Source: an uncultured Clostridia bacterium (GTDB taxonomy: Bacteria; Bacillota; Clostridia; TANB77; CAG-508). From it: a DNA stretch of 33,540 bases. Both the position numbers and the translations under genes were made by a program. The stretch is taken from the NCBI GenBank assembly GCA_947632145.1, contig CANRNW010000013.1, positions 1-33,540 of the forward strand, in the 5' to 3' direction. The notes under the pieces were generated by a model, which searched no databases, had not been told where the DNA came from, and saw nothing but the letters and a program-made list of their open reading frames with translations. Shown one piece after another: positions 16,507 through 24,830 of this stretch. Position 1 is the first letter of the stretch. Each line of letters starts with the position of its first letter.

Positions 16507-17179
16507 TGTTATAACCACCCTTTTCATCTCTTACTATATTTCCAGATTTTATTTCTATAACTCTTTTGTTCATTCTGTCAACAATATCTTTTGCATGTGT
16601 GGCAACAACAACAGTTGTTCCTCTCATATTTATCTCATTTAATAAGGTCATTATTTCCCAAGCAGTATCTGGATCTAAGTTTCCAGTAGGCTCATCTGCA
16701 ATTATCATTGATGGATTATTAACAAGAGCTCTTGCTAATGCTACTCTTTGTTGCTCTCCTCCTGATAATTCGTCTGGATACATTTTCGCTTTTCCACTTA
16801 ATCCTACCAAAGATAAAAGCATTGGTACTTGTCTACGTATATGTCTAGGAGTTGCTTTAACTATATACATTGCAAAAGCAACATTATCATATACTGTTCT
16901 ATCTGGTAATAATCTGAAATCTTGAAACACAACTCCCATACTTCTTCTTAAATATGGAACTCTGCTTTGTTTTAAAAAAGTAGTGTCTTTTCCATTTATT
17001 ATTATATTTCCATTTGTTGGTTCTTCTTCTTTTAATATCAACTTTATCAATGTAGATTTTCCGCTTCCTGAACTTCCAACTAAAAATACAAATTCTCCTT
17101 TTTCTATTTTAAAATTTGCATTATTTACAGCTTCAGTACCAGTTGCATAAGTTTTACTAACATTTTTAAATTCTATCAT
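16496..17179 (-). CDS. ftsE: Cell-division ATP-binding protein FtsE
   Basis: 227 residues, the normal size of this ABC ATPase. It shows Walker A GSSGSGKST near residue 36, the Q-loop VFQDFRLLPDRTVYDNVAF, signature LSGGEQQRVALARALVNNP, Walker B MIIADEPTGNLDP and the H-switch VVVATHAKDIV. It powers FtsX in regulating wall hydrolases at the septum or side wall. It is the first gene of the ftsE-ftsX-M23-M23 run. The ribosome site (AAAGGAA, about 14 bases from the ATG) is rather distant. Confidence 0.97.
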   Translation of the reverse strand: MIEFKNVSKTYATGTEAVNNANFKIEKGEFVFLVGSSGSGKSTLIKLILKEEEPTNGNIIINGKDTTFLKQSRVPYLRRSMGVVFQDFRLLPDRTVYDNVAFAMYIVKATPRHIRRQVPMLLSLVGLSGKAKMYPDELSGGEQQRVALARALVNNPSMIIADEPTGNLDPDTAWEIMTLLNEINMRGTTVVVATHAKDIVDRMNKRVIEIKSGNIVRDEKGGYNSEV

Positions 17180-17298
17180 AAATTACTAATCATTCCTTTC
17201 GCCTATCACTCTTATGGTTTTATAACAAATTAAAATATTCCTATTATTATACTCATACATCATAACAATAAAATTTTATAATTGCAATACTATAAAAC

Positions 17299-17344
17299 AA
17301 AAAAAATGATATAAAATTACTTAATTTCTTCATTTTATATCATC
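17299..17344 (-). terminator. Terminator of the exported-protein gene
   Basis: ATGATATAAAAT and ATTTTATATCAT arms around a 14-base loop, followed by eight T on the minus strand. Confidence 0.75.
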
Positions 17345-17374
17345 TTTCTTCATTTTTCTTTGTATTAAAAATTA

Positions 17375-18175
17375 TTATCTTTCTTCGCCTTCATTTACTA
17401 AACCATTTTTTACTTCAATTTCAGTTTTACTTTCTACTTTTGGATTCTTTTTATCAGATAAATCCATATGATATAGTGTATAAGTACCATCTTCTAATGT
17501 AGTTTTATATGTTTCACTCATTGATAATGGTTTTCCTTCTTCTTTTATAAACTCTAAATTACTAAATCCTTTCATATTTTCATACAATTTAACAAAATCG
17601 TTTATATCCATATCATCATAATGTTCCTTTTTTTGCATATCTTGTAAGTCTATTATGTCCCAAACTGCTGTTTTTATTTCTTTACTTTTGTCTTTATCAT
17701 CCATAAAAGATTTTGCATAATGTTTAGTTATTTCTACTGAAAACTCTTTTAAGTCTTTTCCTTTTACTGTTATATAATCTGCATCATATGCTTTTTTCAT
17801 TTTTTCTTTAAACATATTTAAATATAACTTAGCTGTCATGTCACTCATCATTTCGAATTTAATTTCACTTTTTACTTTATTAAGAGTTTCTGTTTGTGCA
17901 GGTGTAAGTTTTCCAGAAGATAAGCTATTGTATAATCTAATGTTATCTTCTAATTTTGCTAATCTATACATTGTATCTTCATCATCTGTTTTAGCATATT
18001 CTATATATTTTTCATTATCTACATTGTATTTTGACATGTCCATGCTTCTTGTCTCTTCGCTTCCTATTCCAACTGCTACTAATGATGATGCAGCTAAAAC
18101 TGCTGTCCCTCCAACCAATAAAGTATGTTTAAAATTATCTCTTTTACTTTCGTTTTTCTTATCTATATTTTTCAT
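17375..18175 (-). CDS. Exported or membrane-anchored protein of unknown function
   Basis: 266 residues. A charged N-terminus is followed by one hydrophobic stretch (TLLVGGTAVLAASSLVAVGIG, about residues 18-38), so it is secreted or anchored. The rest is highly charged and mainly helical (for example MFKEKMKKAYDADYITVKGKD), with a C-terminal short strand-rich segment (DGTYTLYHMDLSDKK). I recognise no domain. The start has AAAGGAGG in ideal position and the gene has its own promoter and terminator, so it is a single-gene unit. An entirely in-frame, gapless ORF with normal codon use indicates a real gene. Confidence 0.8.
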   Translation of the reverse strand: MKNIDKKNESKRDNFKHTLLVGGTAVLAASSLVAVGIGSEETRSMDMSKYNVDNEKYIEYAKTDDEDTMYRLAKLEDNIRLYNSLSSGKLTPAQTETLNKVKSEIKFEMMSDMTAKLYLNMFKEKMKKAYDADYITVKGKDLKEFSVEITKHYAKSFMDDKDKSKEIKTAVWDIIDLQDMQKKEHYDDMDINDFVKLYENMKGFSNLEFIKEEGKPLSMSETYKTTLEDGTYTLYHMDLSDKKNPKVESKTEIEVKNGLVNEGEER

Positions 18176-18208
18176 ATAAAATCCTCCTTTGTTACTAAAA
18201 CTAGCTAT

Positions 18209-18237
18209 ATTATAACATATTTTACATATTTTTGCAA
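18209..18237 (-). promoter_or_regulatory. Promoter of the exported-protein gene
   Basis: TTGCAA, a 17-base spacer and TATAAT on the minus strand. The stretch TATGTAAAATATGTTATAAT differs by one base from the corresponding part of the structured-RNA promoter. Confidence 0.78.
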
Positions 18238-18282
18238 ATTATATGTAATTTACCTTTGTTGTATAGCATTTTTCTAGCAATA

Positions 18283-18309
18283 AAAAAAGGTGTATTTTAT
18301 ACACCTTTA
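18283..18309 (-). terminator. Terminator of the tkt operon
   Basis: AAAGGTGTAT and ATACACCTTT arms followed by seven T on the minus strand. The 5' arm contains the last codons and the stop of tktC. Confidence 0.85.
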
Positions 18310-19230
18310 CAAACATCTATAATATCATTTGAAGTTAATTTGAAGTATTTTAATAATTCTTCTGCTTTTCCAGATTTTCCAAAAGTATCTTTAACTCCCA
18401 TTCTTATTACTTTAGTTGGGTAATTTCCCGATAATACTTCACATACAGCTGTACCTAATCCACCTATTATACTATGGTCTTCTATTGTTATTATCTTTTT
18501 GGTTTCTTTTGCACTTTTTATAATTAAATATTTATCTATTGGTTTTATTGTATGCATATCTATTACTCTAATATTTATACCTTGCTTTTCTAACTCTTCT
18601 TTTGCTTTTATTGCCTCTGAAACCGTAACTCCCATAGCTATAACTGTTGCATCTATTCCATTTCCAATTTGTATACCTTTTCCAATTTCAAATTTTTGAT
18701 TTTCATCATATATGACAGGTGTCGCTAATCTGCACAATCTTAAATATACTGGTCCATTATATTTTGCAATTTCTTTAACTGCCCATCTAGTTTGTAAATC
18801 ATCTGATGTACACATTACAGTCATATTAGGAAGTGCCCTCATCATATTTATATCTTCTAGCATTTGATGTGTTGCGCCATCTTCTCCTACTGTAACACCT
18901 GCATGTGTAGCACAAATCTTTACATTTAAATTTGGGTAGCATATGCTATTTCTTATTTGGTCATAAGCTCTTCCTGTTGCAAACATTGCAAAAGTACTAG
19001 CAAATGGAATTTGTCCACATGTTGCCATTCCGTGCCGCAGTTGACATCATATCTTGTTCAGCTATTCCCATATCGAAAAATCTATTTGGAAATTCTTTTT
19101 TAAATAAACTAGTTTTGGTTGCTTCTGATAAATCTGCATCTAAAACTACTATTTTTTTATTCTCTTTTCCAAGTTCTACTAAAGTTTCTCCATAACTTTG
19201 CCTAGTAGCGATTTTAGTATTTATATCCAT
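18297..19230 (-). CDS. Transketolase C-terminal subunit, interrupted by an apparent +1 frameshift
   Basis: With one base skipped at 19032 this is a complete 310-residue subunit carrying the pyrimidine-binding and C-terminal domains of a split transketolase. It shows VVLDADLSEATKTSLF, RFFDMGIAEQDMM, then GMATCGQIPFASTFAMFATGRAYDQIRNSI, HAGVTVGEDGATHQMLEDI, and the C-terminal domain with IKPID and GGLGTAVCEVL. The partner is encoded at 20216-21034, and together they interconvert pentose-phosphate sugars using thiamine diphosphate. The zero frame reads GCG GCA CGG AAT and stops 33 bases later. Skipping the C yields AA-G-MATCGQIPF, restoring the conserved Gly that precedes the substrate loop. Start ATG with AGGAGG six bases upstream. 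Confidence 0.9.
19030..19032 (-). other. CGG frameshift site in the transketolase C-subunit gene
   Basis: Zero-frame context GCA CGG AAT; +1 reading GCA (C) GGA ATG restores a conserved Gly. The P-site codon GCA is the same as at the ffh site. Confidence 0.8.
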
Positions 19231-19298
19231 TTTGGTCCTCCTATATTACATATTTGTATATATCACAATACAAATGGAAAGACTTTAATCTCATTTTT

Positions 19299-20201
19299 CT
19301 AAAATGTTTTCAATAAAGTTTTGTCTTTCCAATCTTGCAATATTTCATCTGGAACATTTAAGTTTCCTCTTCCTATTCCCATTTCTACCTCTGGTCTTTT
19401 TGTTCCGTGATAGTCGCTTCCTCCACTCTTATATAAACCTTTTGTATCACATAAATTCACTAAATAATCTGTTTGTTCCTTTGTAAAATTATTATAATAG
19501 CATTCCATACCATCAATATCATAATTATCTACTAATTCATTTATAAAATCTTCTTTATCTTCAGCCCATTTATACACATATATATGTGGTAAGAAAGCTA
19601 ACCCACCTGCGATTTTTATTTGCTTTAATAATTCTGTTATTGATGGTAAATCTTCAGATTTATCTATATAAAATATATTTTCTAAATTATAACAATATTT
19701 ATGTCTAAAGTTCTCATAATCTTCCCATAAATCTTGTGGTAGTTTTTCTTTGTTTCTTTCATCTGCTTTCATTTCTCTATATATTGTTCTTGCTGCCCAT
19801 TCTCCTTCTGGATCCCATTTTATTTCATCAATTTTAGGCATATATAAATCTAATTCCATACAAGTTTTATATAATTGTCTTAAATATTTCTTTTGTACAT
19901 CTGCATGTCCTTTTCCTTCATAGAATTTATCTAACCACGCTTGCATTTTATCGATATCTATATTATATGCTAGTACTTCTATTATTCTTTGTTTATAAAA
20001 ACATCTTAATTCTACACCTGGTATAATTGTTCCAGAATATAATTTACTTGTATCTATATTTCTTAGTTCAATATGTCCTGTGCAAGTATCATGGTCTGTA
20101 ATTGATATTGCTTTTAAATTCATTTTTTCTGCCTTTTTTAAAAGTTCTATTACAGAATCAGAACCATCAGAATGATTGCTATGCATATGTAAATCTATCA
20201 T
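19299..20201 (-). CDS. PHP-domain phosphoesterase
   Basis: 300 residues. A polymerase-and-histidinol-phosphatase domain with metal-binding motifs DLHMHSNHSDGSDS at the N-terminus, ISITDHDTCTGH near residue 33, AFLPHIYVY near 195 and SGGSDYHG near 266. Relatives (YciV/TrpH type) are 5'-3' exonucleases or nucleotide 3'-phosphatases acting on short RNA or pAp-like substrates. The exact substrate here is not known. It sits between the two transketolase subunit genes, 14 bases after tktN and about 70 before tktC, an unusual insertion in what is normally an adjacent pair. AAAGGAAAAG precedes the ATG. Confidence 0.85.
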   Translation of the reverse strand: MIDLHMHSNHSDGSDSVIELLKKAEKMNLKAISITDHDTCTGHIELRNIDTSKLYSGTIIPGVELRCFYKQRIIEVLAYNIDIDKMQAWLDKFYEGKGHADVQKKYLRQLYKTCMELDLYMPKIDEIKWDPEGEWAARTIYREMKADERNKEKLPQDLWEDYENFRHKYCYNLENIFYIDKSEDLPSITELLKQIKIAGGLAFLPHIYVYKWAEDKEDFINELVDNYDIDGMECYYNNFTKEQTDYLVNLCDTKGLYKSGGSDYHGTKRPEVEMGIGRGNLNVPDEILQDWKDKTLLKTF

Positions 20202-20215
20202 TTTACTTTTCCTTT

Positions 20216-21034
20216 CTACTTTAGTTCTTCTAGTGCTTGTTTATATTGTTCATCATTTGGTGCTTTTCCATGCCATTCTGCTTGATTCTCCATAAAAGAT
20301 ACACCTTTTCCTTTTATGGTATTTGCAATTATTACTGTTGGTTTTTCTTTTGTTTTCTTTGCTTTTTCAAAACTTTCAATTATTTGGCTAATATTATGGC
20401 CATCTATTTTTATTACTTCAAATCCAAAACTTCTAAATTTGTCATCTAATGGGTATATATTTTTTACCTTGTCAACTTCTCCATCTATTTGTAAATTATT
20501 ATTATCTACTATTAGACATAAATTGTCTAATTTATAATGTGCAGAACTCATTGCTGCTTCCCAGATTTGACCTTCTTGAATTTCTCCATCTCCTACTAAG
20601 CAATATACTCTTAATCCTTCACTATTTAACTTAGAAGAAAGAGCCATTCCATTTGCAACAGATAATCCTTGCCCTAGTGAACCAGTAGTCATATCTACCC
20701 CTGGAACTTTGTTCATATCTGGGTGCCCTTGTAACTTACTTTCTATATTTCTAAACGTTTTTAATTCTTCTACATCAAAAAAGCCTCTATGTGCTAATGT
20801 GCTATATAAAGCAGGTGATGCGTGTCCTTTTGATAAAACAAATTTATCTCTTGCTTCTGCTTTTGGATTTTCTGGATTTATATTCATTTGGTTAAAATAT
20901 AAAACTGTTAAAATATCTGCACATGATAAAGAACCTCCCGGATGTCCTGATTTTCCATTATACACTTGCTCTATTATGCCTACTCTTACTTGCTTTGCAA
21001 TTTTTTCTAATTCTTTTACATCTGTTATTTTCAA
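20216..21034 (-). CDS. Transketolase N-terminal (thiamine-diphosphate) subunit
   Basis: 272 residues, the usual length of the N-terminal half in split transketolases. Visible motifs are GHPGGSLSCADILTVLYF, VLSKGHASPALYSTLAHRG, the TPP-binding signature GDGEIQEGQIWEAAM with the closing NNNLQIDG, and a final GKGVSFMENQAEWHGKAP. It forms the active enzyme with the product of 18297-19230. The start is a TTG at 21034 with AAAGGAG six bases upstream; no ATG lies nearer. It follows upp by about 75 bases, in which I see only a short AAATTT hairpin. Confidence 0.93.
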   Translation of the reverse strand: MKITDVKELEKIAKQVRVGIIEQVYNGKSGHPGGSLSCADILTVLYFNQMNINPENPKAEARDKFVLSKGHASPALYSTLAHRGFFDVEELKTFRNIESKLQGHPDMNKVPGVDMTTGSLGQGLSVANGMALSSKLNSEGLRVYCLVGDGEIQEGQIWEAAMSSAHYKLDNLCLIVDNNNLQIDGEVDKVKNIYPLDDKFRSFGFEVIKIDGHNISQIIESFEKAKKTKEKPTVIIANTIKGKGVSFMENQAEWHGKAPNDEQYKQALEELK

Positions 21035-21109
21035 AATATTCTCCTTTCAAAATTTGATAAAAACAAATTTTGTATTTTACTTGGCTCTTTTCGTAAAATA
21101 TCCCCTAGT

Positions 21110-21736
21110 CTATTTAGTTCCGTATATTCTGTCTCCTGCATCTCCTAATCCTGGTACAATGTAGCCCATATCATTTAAGTGCTCATCTACTGTTGCACAA
21201 TATATTTGTACATCTGGATGAACCTTTTGTACTTTATCTAATCCTTCTGGTGCTGCTATAATTGATAAAAATTTTATCTTTTTAACTCCACGTTTTTTTA
21301 ATTGTGATATTGCATCAACAGCTGTTCCACCTGTTGCAAGCATTGGATCTAAAACTAAAACTTCTCTATTTTCTATTTCTTTTGGAACCTTAAAATAATA
21401 TTCAACAGGTTCTAATGTTTCCTCATTTCTATACATTCCAATATGTCCTATTTTTGCATTAGGAATTACTTTTAAAATTCCATCTACCATGCTTAATCCA
21501 GCTCTTAATACTGGCACGAATGCATATTTTTGTTCATTTAATTTTTTAGCTTTCATTTTTGTTATAGGAGTTTCTATTTCTACCTCTTCTAACTCTGCAT
21601 CTTTCATTGCTTCATAACATAGTAATGTTGCTAACTCTCCTGCTATTTCTCTAAACTCTTTTGTTCCTGTTCTTTTGTCTCTAAGTACTGTAAGTTTATG
21701 TTCAACTATTGGGTGATTTAATACGATTGGTTCCAT
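21110..21736 (-). CDS. upp: Uracil phosphoribosyltransferase
   Basis: About 208 residues, the family length. It makes UMP from uracil and PRPP (pyrimidine salvage). Motifs: [50 protein letters not shown], the PRPP loop [18 protein letters not shown], and the uracil-binding end [27 protein letters not shown] at 21736 is the family start and has AAAGGATGG upstream. An upstream in-frame ATG (21775) has no site and gives a non-conserved extension. Confidence 0.96.
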   Translation of the reverse strand: MEPIVLNHPIVEHKLTVLRDKRTGTKEFREIAGELATLLCYEAMKDAELEEVEIETPITKMKAKKLNEQKYAFVPVLRAGLSMVDGILKVIPNAKIGHIGMYRNEETLEPVEYYFKVPKEIENREVLVLDPMLATGGTAVDAISQLKKRGVKKIKFLSIIAAPEGLDKVQKVHPDVQIYCATVDEHLNDMGYIVPGLGDAGDRIYGTK

Positions 21737-21788
21737 ATAAAAAATCCATCCTTTCTTTTGTGGTTTAACCCACATATTATCTGTTTAT

Positions 21789-21817
21789 AATTTACTACAA
21801 TAAAAATAATATTGCAA
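21789..21817 (-). promoter_or_regulatory. Promoter of the upp-tkt operon
   Basis: TTGCAA, a 17-base spacer and TAAATT on the minus strand. A TGTGG/CCACA palindrome lies in the short leader before upp. Confidence 0.55.
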
Positions 21818-21827
21818 TAGAAAAGCG

Positions 21828-21856
21828 AAAGAAAAAGACACAATTTATGTGTCTTA
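21828..21856 (-). terminator. Terminator of the mltG-gpsA operon
   Basis: AAGACACA and TGTGTCTT arms followed by TTTCTTT on the minus strand. The stem starts within the gpsA stop codon. Confidence 0.8.
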
Positions 21857-22849
21857 AATTATTACATCTTCACTCTTTGCTTCTCTTGTCATAAGCATTG
21901 TTACAGCTTCTCTTGGTTGTAAATTATTGTATAATACATCATATACAGCCTTTACTATTGGCATTTCTACATTATATTTTTTTGCAAGTTCATATGCAAC
22001 TTCTATGTTATCTAAACTTTCAATTGTCATTCCAACTTCTTTTTTTGTTTCTTCTATAGTTTTTCCTTGTCCAATTAACATTCCTGCTCTTCTGTTTCTG
22101 CTATGTTCACTCAAACATGTAACAATTAAATCTCCAAGTCCAGTTAGTCCATAAAAAGTTTCTCTATCAGCTCCCATTTTTGTTCCTAATCTTGATATTT
22201 CTACTAACCCTCTAGTTGCTAAGGCTGCAAATGTGTTGTCTCCAAAGTCTAATTCAGCTATAATTCCAGCACAGAAAGCAATTATATTTTTTAATGCACC
22301 ACCTAGTTCAACTCCCATAATATCATGAGATGTATATATTCTCATTTTATCATTCATAAATGAGCCCTGTATATTATTTAATACTTCATCACTTTTTGAA
22401 GCTATTACAATTGCTGTTGGAATGCCAAGAGAAACCTCTTCAGCATGACTAGGTCCTGATAATGCTCCTATTTTATTGTTTGGTAGTTCTTCTTCCAATA
22501 TTTCTGTTAAAGTTTTTAATGTTCCCTTTTCTAACCCTTTAGAACATACTATAACTTGTTGATTAGTTATGTATTGTTTAAAGTTTTTTACTGTACTTCT
22601 TGTGAATTTTGATGGTGTTACAACTAAAACTATATCTGATCCTTCTATTACTTCTTTATAATCTAAACTACAGAATACATTATTAGGTATTGTAGCTTTT
22701 GGTAAAAACACACACTTTTTTTCATTATTTATTAAATCAGCCTCTTCTTTTGCAAAAGACCATATTTTTACATTATGTCCCATGTTTGCTAAATGTATAG
22801 CAAGAGCTACTCCCCAACTTCCACTTCCTATTATAGCAATATTTTTCAT
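21854..22849 (-). CDS. gpsA: NAD(P)-dependent glycerol-3-phosphate dehydrogenase
   Basis: 331 residues. It reduces dihydroxyacetone phosphate to sn-glycerol 3-phosphate, the backbone for phospholipids. N-terminal Rossmann motif IIGSGSWGVALAIHLANMGH, CSKGLEKGTLKTLTEIL, the family signature LSGPSHAEEVSLGIPTA, the catalytic-lysine region ELGGALKNIIAFCAG and GLTGLGDLIVTCLSEHSRNRRAG. It lies two bases after plsY, whose product uses the glycerol 3-phosphate formed here. AAAGGAG is eight bases before the ATG. Confidence 0.97.
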   Translation of the reverse strand: MKNIAIIGSGSWGVALAIHLANMGHNVKIWSFAKEEADLINNEKKCVFLPKATIPNNVFCSLDYKEVIEGSDIVLVVTPSKFTRSTVKNFKQYITNQQVIVCSKGLEKGTLKTLTEILEEELPNNKIGALSGPSHAEEVSLGIPTAIVIASKSDEVLNNIQGSFMNDKMRIYTSHDIMGVELGGALKNIIAFCAGIIAELDFGDNTFAALATRGLVEISRLGTKMGADRETFYGLTGLGDLIVTCLSEHSRNRRAGMLIGQGKTIEETKKEVGMTIESLDNIEVAYELAKKYNVEMPIVKAVYDVLYNNLQPREAVTMLMTREAKSEDVII

Positions 22850-22851
22850 AA

Positions 22852-23490
22852 TTATTTCTCCTTTGCGCTTAACTTATTTTCTTCACCATTCATTATTCTT
22901 TTTATATTACTTCTATGATTATATATTACTATCAATGCAAGTAATATTCCAAATATTATATAATTACCTTCTATTAAATAATTTTCATGTATCAATAATG
23001 TTAATACTGGAAATAAAATTGCTGCCATTATTGAACCTATTGATACTGTTTTTGTTAAGAACATCACAAGTAAAGCAAAAATTAAGCAAATTAGACCAAT
23101 TTGATAATTTATTAGCATAATAATTCCAAGTGATGTTGCGACACCTTTTCCACCTTTGAATTTAAAAAATACTGGAAAAGTATGTCCAATAACGACCATA
23201 ATTCCTGCGATTTGTACCATTAGAGCACCATTTGCATCTTCTACTATATGACTAAATGCATATGCTAATAATACTGCTATAATTCCTTTTAATATGTCGC
23301 ATATTAGTGTTAATGCAGCTGCTTTTTTTCCTACTGTTCTTAAAACGTTTGTACTTCCTGCATTTCCACTACCTTTTTCTCTTACATCAAATCCTGCCAT
23401 TTTTTTACTAAATATTACTGAAAAACTAATACTTCCTAAACAGTAAGCTATAATTCCTATTAAAACATACAATAATGTTAATCTATCCAT
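22852..23490 (-). CDS. plsY: Acyl-phosphate:glycerol-3-phosphate acyltransferase PlsY
   Basis: About 212 residues with five or more transmembrane helices. It makes lysophosphatidic acid from acyl-phosphate and glycerol 3-phosphate. The three family motifs are present: GSISFSVIFSK, then GSGNAGSTNVLRTVG, and IGHTFPVFFKFKGGKGVATSLG, with YNHRSNIKRIMNGEE at the C-terminus. ATG 23490 (MDRLTLLY) has GGAGG seven bases upstream and shares one base with the der stop (TAATG), indicating coupled translation. The longer reading from 23517 lacks a proper site. Confidence 0.96.
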   Translation of the reverse strand: MDRLTLLYVLIGIIAYCLGSISFSVIFSKKMAGFDVREKGSGNAGSTNVLRTVGKKAAALTLICDILKGIIAVLLAYAFSHIVEDANGALMVQIAGIMVVIGHTFPVFFKFKGGKGVATSLGIIMLINYQIGLICLIFALLVMFLTKTVSIGSIMAAILFPVLTLLIHENYLIEGNYIIFGILLALIVIYNHRSNIKRIMNGEENKLSAKEK

Positions 23491-24815
23491 TATTTTTCCT
23501 CCTCTTTTTCTCGGCATATTACCCTAACTGGTGTTCCTTCTAGTCCAAAATTTGCTCTTATTTGATTTACTAAATATCTTTCATAAGAAAAATGAAATAG
23601 TTCTTTTTTATTTACAAATATAACAAATGTTGGTGGTTTTGTTGAAGCCTGAGTCGCATATAATATTTTTAGTCTTCTTCCTTTATCTGTTGGTGGTTGA
23701 ACTACCGCAATAGCTTCATTTATTACTTGATTTAGCATTGCAGTTGATACTCTTAATGCGTTTTGATTTGCTACATTATTTATCATTTCAAATAACTTAT
23801 CTACTCTTTGTCCTGTTTTTGCTGATATAAACAATATTGGAGCATATGTTATATAAGACAATTTTTCATATACTTCCTTTTTATATTTTTCTAATGTTCC
23901 CGTTGTTTTCTCCACTTCATCCCATTTGTTTATTACAATTATAATGCCTTTTCCTGCTTCATGAGCTTCTCCTGCAATTTTTGTATCTTGCTCTGTTATT
24001 CCTTCAGTTGCATCTATCATAAGCAAACATACATCTGCTCTTTCTACTGCAAATAAAGTACGCATTATGCTAAACTTTTCTATAGATTCTGTTACTTTAC
24101 TTTTTCTTCTAATTCCTGCTGTATCTATAAAATTGTATTTTCCAACATCATTTTCAAAATATGAATCTATTGCATCTCTCGTTGTTCCTGCAATATCGCT
24201 TACTATTACTCTATTTTCTCCTAATATTTTATTTACCAATGAAGATTTACCAACATTAGGTTTTCCTATTATTGCAACATTTATAATTTCATTTTCTTCT
24301 TCGTTTTCTTTTTTAGGAGGTAATTTCTCATAAATTGCATCTAGTACATCTCCTAATCCTAATGCATTTGTAGATGATATTGGCATTGGATCTCCTAATC
24401 CTAAATTATAAAATTCATATAATTCAGCAGGTGTCTCACCTATATTATCTGATTTATTACATACAAGTATTATAGGTTTCTTTGATTTTTTAAGCATTAT
24501 AGATATTTCTTTATCATCTGCAGTTAAACCTTGTTTTATATCTGTTAGAAAAATTATGACATCTGCAATTTCCATTGCCATATTAGCTTGATTCCTCATT
24601 TGAGATAAAATTATATCTTCACTCTCTGGCTCAATTCCTCCAGTATCAATTAAAGTAAAACTTCTATCTCTCCATGATGCGTCTGCATAAACTCTATCTC
24701 TCGTTACTCCTGGTTTATCTTCTACTATAGATATTCGTTTACCAATTATATAATTAAAAAAAGTTGATTTTCCAACATTTGGTCTTCCTATTATTGCTAC
24801 TATTGGTTTTGACAT
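23490..24815 (-). CDS. der: Ribosome-assembly GTPase Der (EngA)
   Basis: 441 residues, with two G domains in tandem and a C-terminal KH-like domain. The first domain has GRPNVGKST, DTGGIEP and NKSD; the second has GKPNVGKSS, DTAGIRRKS and NKWDEVEK. Der acts late in 50S assembly and is essential in many bacteria. The C-terminal KILYATQASTKPPTFVIFVN segment is typical. It lies 15 bases after the FxLYD-domain gene and overlaps plsY by one base. Confidence 0.97.
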   Translation of the reverse strand: MSKPIVAIIGRPNVGKSTFFNYIIGKRISIVEDKPGVTRDRVYADASWRDRSFTLIDTGGIEPESEDIILSQMRNQANMAMEIADVIIFLTDIKQGLTADDKEISIMLKKSKKPIILVCNKSDNIGETPAELYEFYNLGLGDPMPISSTNALGLGDVLDAIYEKLPPKKENEEENEIINVAIIGKPNVGKSSLVNKILGENRVIVSDIAGTTRDAIDSYFENDVGKYNFIDTAGIRRKSKVTESIEKFSIMRTLFAVERADVCLLMIDATEGITEQDTKIAGEAHEAGKGIIIVINKWDEVEKTTGTLEKYKKEVYEKLSYITYAPILFISAKTGQRVDKLFEMINNVANQNALRVSTAMLNQVINEAIAVVQPPTDKGRRLKILYATQASTKPPTFVIFVNKKELFHFSYERYLVNQIRANFGLEGTPVRVICREKEEEK

Positions 24816-24830
24816 ACTATCTCCTTCCTC

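Noticed and set aside
9180-19230. Three split genes as ordinary pseudogenes
   Set aside because: Both halves of each gene are fully conserved, the genes include ffh, and the lesion is the same (an extra C making CGG before a Gly codon) each time. Random decay would not give this pattern. Systematic sequencing error remains open and is stated as such.
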